Shown piece by piece: positions 58,001 through 64,000 of a stretch of DNA of 64,000 nucleotides. Made by a program: the position numbers and the translations under genes. Source of the DNA: Dasypus novemcinctus (lineage: Eukaryota > Chordata > Mammalia > Cingulata > Dasypodidae). The DNA is taken from NCBI RefSeq assembly GCF_030445035.2, contig NC_080702.1, positions 15,756,029 to 15,820,028 of the forward strand, read 5' to 3'. Positions within the stretch are counted from its first letter, which is position 1, and each line of letters begins with the position of its first letter. The notes beneath the pieces were generated by a model. It had not been told where the DNA came from. It made no database searches and saw only the letters and a list, made by a program, of their open reading frames with translations.

Positions 58001-59488
58001 CAGAGGGCAGTTTACAACAGTTCATTGTTCTTGTTTTGTGCTTTGTTTTCTTCTCGTAATTGTGACTAAAACTCAAGTGGTATTTATTTAGAAAGTTTCC
58101 TTTGCCACAAACCCCACCCAAAGCTAATATTGGTACTGGCTCCATCCAGTTCACAGGGTAGGTTAAGATCCACCGCTTGCTGCTTGAGTCTCTGTTATTG
58201 TTTTAAAAGCAGCCTGCTGAGGAAGGGGCGGGCTTTCATTTCCATGCACAACTTTTTCTGATTAACACATATAATGGTTTTAATATCTGAGCTGAATGAG
58301 GGATGAATTGTTTTTGGTACCTTAATAATATGAGAAAACATTGTACTTCATCAGTTACAACGGAGGGTGCAGTTTTTTTTGTTTTATTTAACTAAACACC
58401 ATTTAAGAATGTGATAGACAGGACTTTGTAGTTTGTTTTAATTGTTTGCCTATTTTAGGCTCTAAAGATCCTTAACAATAAAATACATTCTACACACCCT
58501 ACTTATATAAGTTACTAAATGATTTTGGAAACTGTTTTAAAGGAAATGCTTTAAAACCTATAATTATCATGATTACATTAATTAACAGGTATTTTATTTT
58601 AGCAGTTCAGAAAAAAACTACTTTTTTATTATTTTATGAAGACTTAATATTTTTAATGGAATTAAAATTATTTTTCCCTATTACCATTGTAATATGCAGA
58701 GCGAGGTGGTTTTTAATCATCAATTCAGTTTCTGTTTAATAATGATTTTTGTAATTAGCCATTTGAATATTTCATTTTAAGCAATGCTTTTACAAACTTT
58801 TTATAATTATTTATAACTGCATAGAGTATAGTTACTTCATTTCAAGATAAACTCTGCCTTTACAGAACATGTTATTTTACTTAACGCTACCACAATGCCT
58901 TCTACAACTTGCCATGTGCATTCAAGTTTTGTCTTATGTACTTCCATTTTGATTTCATGAAAACCAGCCATCTTATCTTAGGACAAAACACACTTTCTTG
59001 AAAGAACTTATTAAATTTCAGTCAGCTTTCCTACAAACTTTTCACTTCTTTTAATACCTTATATTTTATTCTGTGAAGAAAAATAAACTTCCTTTTAATT
59101 TAGGTGAGAACCATTTTTCATGAAGAGATTTGTAGTAATTTTATCAGTTAAGACAGAATTTTCATTACTTACACCTAGTTGCTAATATAAGTGCTTGTTT
59201 AATTTTTGGCCATTTGAATAGAGTTTTTTTAGGAATTAACATTACCATCCAGAGGTATTAAAATATATACTGCCAGTGAACAAACAGACAAACAGAAAAA
59301 GGGTTAATGCATGCAGACAGAAACATAATGGTCATTAATTTGACTCATAGTTTTTACTCCTTTGGTATGGCTATTTTTACTGCCTTCAAGATTTTTTGGA
59401 ATCAGCGTTGCTTGTAATATGCAATCTTATTTTTGTAAACATGTTTATTAGTAATGAGCAACAGTTAGGAATATTTGAGCACAATAAA
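58001..59488. other. AT-rich stretch without gene
   Basis: Very AT-rich, no frame above 60 codons, no repeat that I recognise. Nothing supports a gene. Confidence 0.5.
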
Positions 59489-59517
59489 TGCAGTTAAACT
59501 TTAAAACAGTTTAGATA
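59489..59517 (-). repeat. 29-bp motif, inverted copy of 12632-12660
   Basis: Matches the reverse complement of 12632-12660 in 28 of 29 bases and, like it, directly follows a SINE tail in the sense of the SINE. Confidence 0.8.
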
Positions 59518-59525
59518 TATATATT

Positions 59526-59967
59526 TTTAAAGATTTATTTATTTTTTTAAAAAGACTATTTATTTATTTATTTCTCTCCCCTTCACCCCCAACCTGGTTT
59601 TCTGTTTTCTGTGTCTATTCTCTGCGTCGTTGTCTTTGTCCACTTCTGTTGTCAGCGGCATGGGAATCTGTGTCTCTTTTTTTTGTTGTTGTTGCATCAT
59701 CTTGTTGATGTCAGCTCTCCATGTGGGCAGCACCATTCTTAGGCAGGCTGCACTTTCTTTCACGCTGGGCGGCTCTCCTTACGGGGCGCACTCCTTGCAT
59801 GTGGGGCTCCCCTACGCGGGGACACCCCTGCGTATTAGGGCACTCCTTGCGCGCATCAGCACTGCACATGGACCAGCTCCACATGGGTCAAGGAGGCCCA
59901 GGGTTTGAACCGCGGACCTCCCATATGGTAGACGGACGCCCTAACCACTGGGCCAAGTCTGCTTCCC
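59526..59967 (-). mobile_element. DAS-III-like SINE, minus strand (first of a pair)
   Basis: In minus-strand sense it starts GGGAAGCAGACTTGGCCCAG at 59967, has the CCGCGGTTCAAACCCTGGG B-box region, then the body with CGCGTAGGGGAGCCCCACAT and ends in an (AAAT)n tail near 59526. The tail is followed by the shared 29-bp motif. Open frames inside (92 and 143 codons) are artefacts. Confidence 0.9.
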
Positions 59968-59968
59968 T

Positions 59969-60378
59969 TATTTATTTTTTAATTTATCTCCCACCCCCCC
60001 CAATTGTCTGCTCTCTCTGTCCATTCACTGTGTGTTCTTCTGTGAACCGCCTCTATCCTTATCAGCGGCACTGGGAATCTGTGTCTCTTTTTTTGTTGTT
60101 GTTGTGTCATCTTGTTGATGTCAGCTCTCCATGTGGGCAGCATCATTCTTAGGCATGCTGCACTTTCTTTCACGCTGGGCGGCTCTCCTTACGGGGCGCA
60201 CTCCTTGCGCGTGGGGCTCCCCTATGCTGGAGATACCCCTGCGTGGCAGGGCACTCCTTGTGCGCATCAGCACTGCGTATGGGCCAGCTCCACATGAGTC
60301 AAGGAGGCCCGGGGTTTGAACCGCGGACCTCGCATGTGGTAGACGGATGCCCCATCCACTGGGCCAAGTCCGCTTCCC
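59969..60378 (-). mobile_element. DAS-III-like SINE, minus strand (second of a pair)
   Basis: Starts GGGAAGCGGACTTGGCCCAG at 60378 in minus-strand sense and ends with an AAATTAAAAAATAAATAA tail that abuts the head of the SINE at 59967. Both copies are close in sequence and in the same orientation. Confidence 0.9.
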
Positions 60379-60385
60379 TGATTTT

Positions 60386-61599
60386 ACTTTAAATGCTTTA
60401 TTTATTTCTACCATTTTCTTCTTTGGTTATCATATGTCATGTCAGATTTTAGTCTGTCTTTTTACTCTTGTTGTTATCCTTTCTTCTATTCTTTCTTCTC
60501 TATTCTCTTCCAAGCCTCTCTCTCCTGTCTTTTTTTTCAGGTTCTAAGACTTCATTTAATATATCCTTTGAGATGGATTCTTTATTATGAACTGTCTTAG
60601 ATTCTCTTTGCTTGTGTATATTTTATACCCACATTCCTATGTGAAGAACAGTTTTGCTGGATGCAGAATTCTTGGTCGCCAATTTTTCTTTCAGTCTCAT
60701 AATTGTGTCATTCTACTGTTTTCTCACCTCCATGGTTTCTCATGAAGAATATGAAGTTTTACTGGGTGTCCCTTGTAAGTGATGGTTCCCTTGTCCCTTA
60801 CTGCTCTCAGAATTTTCTTTTTATCTCTGACATTTGTGACCTTCTGAGTAGAATAGAATAGGTCTATTTGGATTTCTTCTGATTGGGGTACAGTGGGCTT
60901 CTTGGACATGTAGGTTCATTTCTTTCATGAAAGTTGGGAAATTTTCAACTATTTTTTCCTCAAATACTCCTTTTCCCCCTTTTTCTTTCTCTTTTCCTTT
61001 TTGAACTCTTCTGACATGTATATTGTTGCTTTTTGAGTTGTCATTCCACTCCCTGATCTCATGCGCATTTTTTTCCTTTTTTTCTCTCTTCAGTTTCAGC
61101 TGTTCTGTCTTCAGTATCACTTATTCTTTCTTCTGTCATTTCAAGTTTGTTGTCGTGTGCCTTTAATGTGTTTTTGATCTCACCTGTTATGTCTTTCATT
61201 CACATCAACTCTTGTTACTTTTTTCCCATGGATTTGAAATATTTCTCTGTGCTTGTTCAGTATCTTCTTGATCTCATAAATTTCTTTAGCCATATAGTCT
61301 TTTCATCTCATTAATTTCAGAAATTTGTACACATCTTGTTAACTAGTGATCTCAAAATCTGTGTCTCTTTTGGGGCTTTGATATATTCCTTTTCCTGGGC
61401 CATTCTTCCATTTTCTTAGGCTGGCTTGAAAAGTTTTTGCCGATGTCTGGGCATCTGGTTAGGATGCAGTTTACTGAAATGCTCAATTTCTTTCTCATTT
61501 TGGGATTTAGTGGCAGGAGGCTGTGAGTTAGTCCTGCTCTTTGATTCTTGGTTCAACCTGGATCCAATGTTAGTTGTCAAAAGTAGGGTCTGGACCCAG
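60386..61599 (-). pseudogene. L1/HAL1-like ORF1 remnant, minus strand
   Basis: Minus-strand translation gives EIVENFPTFMKEMNLHVQEA (about 60970-60910) and TITYKGHPVKLHILHEKPW (about 60790-60725), equivalent to the ORF1 RRM/C-terminal region. A coiled-coil-like part lies at 61020-61330. Frames are broken. Its 5'UTR continues at 62254-63198 beyond a MaLR-like LTR. Confidence 0.7.
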
Positions 61600-62248
61600 T
61601 GTATTAGTCATCCAAAGGGGTGCTAATGCAAAATACCAGCAATATATTGGACTTTATAAGGGATATTTATTTGGGGTGTAAGCTTAGTTACCAGGCCATA
61701 AACTGTAAGCTACTTTCCTCCTCAAAGTCTTTTCCAACATGTTGGAGCAAGATGTCTGCTGATGTCTGCCAGCCTTCAGGCTTCCTGGGATCCTCTCTTC
61801 CCACGGTTCATTTCTCTCCAGGATCAGCTTCTCTGTTTTCACCAGAAGGTCAGCTGTAAACTCTGAGGCTCTCTAGGCTTTGCCTCTTTCCACAAAGTCA
61901 GCTGTAGACTATCAGGCAAATAGCTCTGTCCTCTCCTTGGGGCTTCTTCTGTGTCTAAGGGGCTGTCTCTATTCCTTTGGTGGTGTTCTCCTCTGTGTTC
62001 ATTTCCTGGGCTCCAGCTCAAAAACTCCAGCCATCTTTTCTGCCATGTCATTTTCTCTGTGAGTCCCCACCCCAATGGGGCAGGGATGCAACATCCTACT
62101 GATGTGGCCCAATCAAAGCCTTGATCATTATTTAATCATGTAAACCTGTGAATCCAATATAATTTAATATGCCCAGAGAAAAAGACCAGTTTACTAACAT
62201 AATCCAATATATTTTTTTGGAATTCATCAATAATATCCAAGTGCTACA
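61600..62248 (-). mobile_element. MaLR-like solo LTR (longest copy)
   Basis: In + coordinates starts TGTATTAGTCATCCAAAGGG and ends CAAGTGCTACA. Flanked by a perfect 5-bp target duplication CCCAG (61595-61599 and 62249-62253). It holds internal segments lacking in the copy at 23575. It splits the minus-strand L1 5'UTR. Confidence 0.9.
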
Positions 62249-62253
62249 CCCAG

Positions 62254-63202
62254 TAATGGGTTGCAGACTTGCTTCCTAGGGCTTTGGAAGGGAAGCTATA
62301 AAGGCCAGCAAAATCCTAACATACTTATTTTTCACTTTCTCATGTGTTCTCCCTAGTTCTGCTAGCATATGGCACTCTTTGGCAGCCCTTTCAGTTCAGT
62401 GCCTGGTTGGAGTGTTCTTGCTGTAACACAGACTGGATCAATGTGATAGAAGTTCCTGCCTGGAGATTTTTCCTCAGAAACAGTTCTCCAGCCTTCTCTG
62501 GCAGCTCCCTCCCTTTTCCTGGGTACGAAATGATTCCACTCCCCTCTGTATCCTCAACAGTCCTTCCTGTTTAGTAGAGAAGTAGATCGAGAGGGTCAGA
62601 TCTCTTTAGTCCTTTGCTGGCTTCCAAGGCCAATGATGGCATGTCTTCTCCAGCCAGGTGGGGCTCATGGGACAGTGCAGACCAAATTTGTGGGTCAAAA
62701 GCTGAGCCAGCCTTATGCTGTGTCCCCCTCTCTCGTTTCCTGCAGAGGTGCCTCCTCAACAGTCAGTCCTGGCCATAAGAGAGGGAGACTGAGTGTCAGA
62801 TTTCTCCATTTCAGTTAGGGTCCCAAGGTAAACAACGGGGCTTTCTCACCCAGCCTGGAAAGGGTGGTGGGACACAGCAGACCAGATTGGTGGGTCAGAA
62901 GCTGTCAGCCCTAGACTGTGTCCCTCTTCCTCCCCTTTCCAGGGGTGGTAGGTCCCTGGAGACCTCTTTGTGTGTGGCCAGCTGAGAGCCTGAGTATTCT
63001 AGTGTCTTTAGTGTGGGGAGGTTCCAGCAGTAGTAGCCCCTCCTTCATCCCTCTCTGTTCTGGGTGGTGTCCAGCCTTCACCTGCTGTTCTAAACCCTGG
63101 AAGATCTTTTTCTAGTCCATTTCACTCTGTCCTCCACCTAATTTTCTGGAGGAGGAGAGAGTCCCATGTCTTTCTAATCCACCATGTTCCCAGAAGTCCT
63201 CA
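62254..63202 (-). mobile_element. L1/HAL1-like 5'UTR, minus strand
   Basis: In minus-strand sense it begins ACTTCTGGGAACATGGTGGA (about 63198), the same kind of 5' start as at 8441, and continues to ORF1 past the LTR insertion. It contains two related blocks with GACACAG/ CATAAGGCTG..., at about 62640-62760 and 62850-62960, each with CCCACAAATTTGGTCTG-like or CCCACCAATCTGGTCTG, which indicates tandem monomers. Open frames of 60-80 codons are artefacts. Confidence 0.65.
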
Positions 63203-63214
63203 CTGGTATCTTCT

Positions 63215-63699
63215 CTTTTTTTCCCTCTCCCCTGCTCCCACCCTGCTGTTTTTGCTGTCTGTGTCCATTTTCTGTGGGATCTTCTGTGTCTGTTTCTGTT
63301 TCTGTCCTCTCTTCTCATTTTCTCGTCTAGGCTTCACCAGGATTCAATACTGGGTACCTCAGATGTGGAGAGAGGTTTCCTGTCACTTGTGCCACTTCAG
63401 TTCCTGGTTTCTTTTGTGCCTCGCCTTGACTCTCCCCTTCATCTCTCTTTCCTGGCATCATCATCTTTCTACATGACTCACTTGCTCAGGCCCTTGGCTT
63501 GCTGCATGAACCCTGGCTCACCACGTGGACACTTGGCTGGCTGCATGGGTGCTGGAATTGCCACGCAGGTACTGGCTTAACGCACAGGTACTTGGCTCCA
63601 AGCACCGGCACTCCTTTACCAGGAGGCCTCGGGAATTGATCCCAGGTTCTACCATATGATAGGCAGAAGCCCTGTCACTTGAGCCACATCTGCTTCCTG
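63215..63699 (-). mobile_element. Long DAS-like SINE with internal minisatellite
   Basis: In minus-strand sense the head reads CAGGAAGCAGATGTGGCTCA (A box TGGCTCAAGTG) with a B box region GGGATCAATTCCCG. The body contains six units of about 20 bp (63496-63614), and the tail end carries the CAGAAAATGGACACAGACAG block seen in DAS-III-like copies. A 12-bp target duplication CTGGTATCTTCT flanks it (63203-63214 and 63700-63711). It is longer than the other SINEs and has a distinct middle part. Confidence 0.87.
63496..63614 (-). repeat. Six tandem 19-21-bp units inside a SINE
   Basis: On the + strand units begin GGCT or GGAA: GGCTTGCTGCATGAACCCT, GGCTCACCACGTGGACACTT, GGCTGGCTGCATGGGTGCT, GGAATTGCCACGCAGGTACT, GGCTTAACGCACAGGTACTT and a 21-bp GGCTCCAAGCACC unit. 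Their lengths add exactly to 119 bp. Confidence 0.85.
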
Positions 63700-63711
63700 C
63701 TGGTATCTTCT

Positions 63712-64000
63712 TGACATCGCCAGTGAATTCATTCTCCATGGATCTGCGTAAACTGACACTGCATTTACCATATATACTACAGGAATTTCTACTTGATTAG
63801 AAGCAACCTTTTTTTGGTGGAATCAGTTCAATCCTAGGCAATCCATTCTAACACATTTATTCACTAATGTTTGTATTAAATATAATAATTACAGGTATGA
63901 AAATATATCTTACCATTTAAAAATGGTCACTTAATAATAGTGTATTTTTCCATCCACTCTTCCTTTCCTCCGCCATGTGTGTTTGTTCATTGAATTACTG
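63712..64000. other. Window edge, no feature seen
   Basis: AT-rich sequence without recognised gene or repeat. It may continue an old L1. Confidence 0.4.

Noticed and set aside
59721..60152. 143-codon frame
   Set aside because: It spans two SINEs in antisense and has no independent support.
1..64000. CRISPR arrays, operons, bacterial insertion sequences
   Set aside because: No regularly spaced repeats, ribosome-binding sites or compact gene clusters; the content is typical of a mammalian genome.

Overview
This is mammalian nuclear DNA dominated by retrotransposons. It is most likely from an armadillo (Xenarthra, probably Dasypus). The main clue is several copies of a tRNA-derived SINE of about 400 bp, with the architecture I know as the armadillo DAS family, found together with mammalian L1, MIR, MaLR-type LTRs and endogenous retroviruses. 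There are no bacterial features, CRISPR arrays or rRNA genes. I found no conventional multi-exon protein-coding gene that I can name.

Layout. 1-3.5 kb: an old L1 fragment, a SINE and a solo LTR with a perfect 5-bp target duplication. 3.5-12.6 kb: a broken + strand L1 with two consecutive 5'UTR units, each holding a tRNA-like segment. Its first unit is split by a 3.4-kb minus-strand L1/HAL1-like insertion that contains a short telomeric repeat. 12.6-22 kb: a near full-length + strand L1 with a four-unit 5'UTR, an open ORF1 that runs in frame into ORF2, an ORF2 broken by small indels, and a 2.6-kb 3'UTR. 22-36.4 kb: mostly old sequence (MIRs, old L1, a MaLR-like LTR, two SINEs) with no gene I can support. 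36.4-39.9 kb: a defective endogenous retrovirus with betaretrovirus-type pol, gammaretrovirus-type env surface domain and one 3' LTR. 39.9-45.7 kb: L1 pieces in both orientations.

45.75-48.2 kb is the only region that looks like a cellular promoter. It is a CpG island with inverted CCAAT boxes, a GC box, a perfect 11-bp hairpin around a CCAAT box, an 18-bp tandem repeat and a strong splice donor. A plausible acceptor and short exon lie 2 kb downstream. I could not identify the transcript. 48.2-64 kb: old minus-strand L1s, a MaLR-like LTR that received first or later a small processed retrocopy and a second retrovirus (LTR plus an env membrane-anchor remnant), a tandem SINE pair, and another L1/HAL1-like element cut by a MaLR-like LTR and flanked by a SINE carrying an internal 20-bp minisatellite.

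The window is therefore mainly a record of nested insertions. The most unusual items are the CpG-island promoter architecture, tRNA-like modules in L1 5'UTRs, telomeric repeats at an L1 deletion junction, the fused ORF1/ORF2 reading frame, and the chimeric retrovirus.
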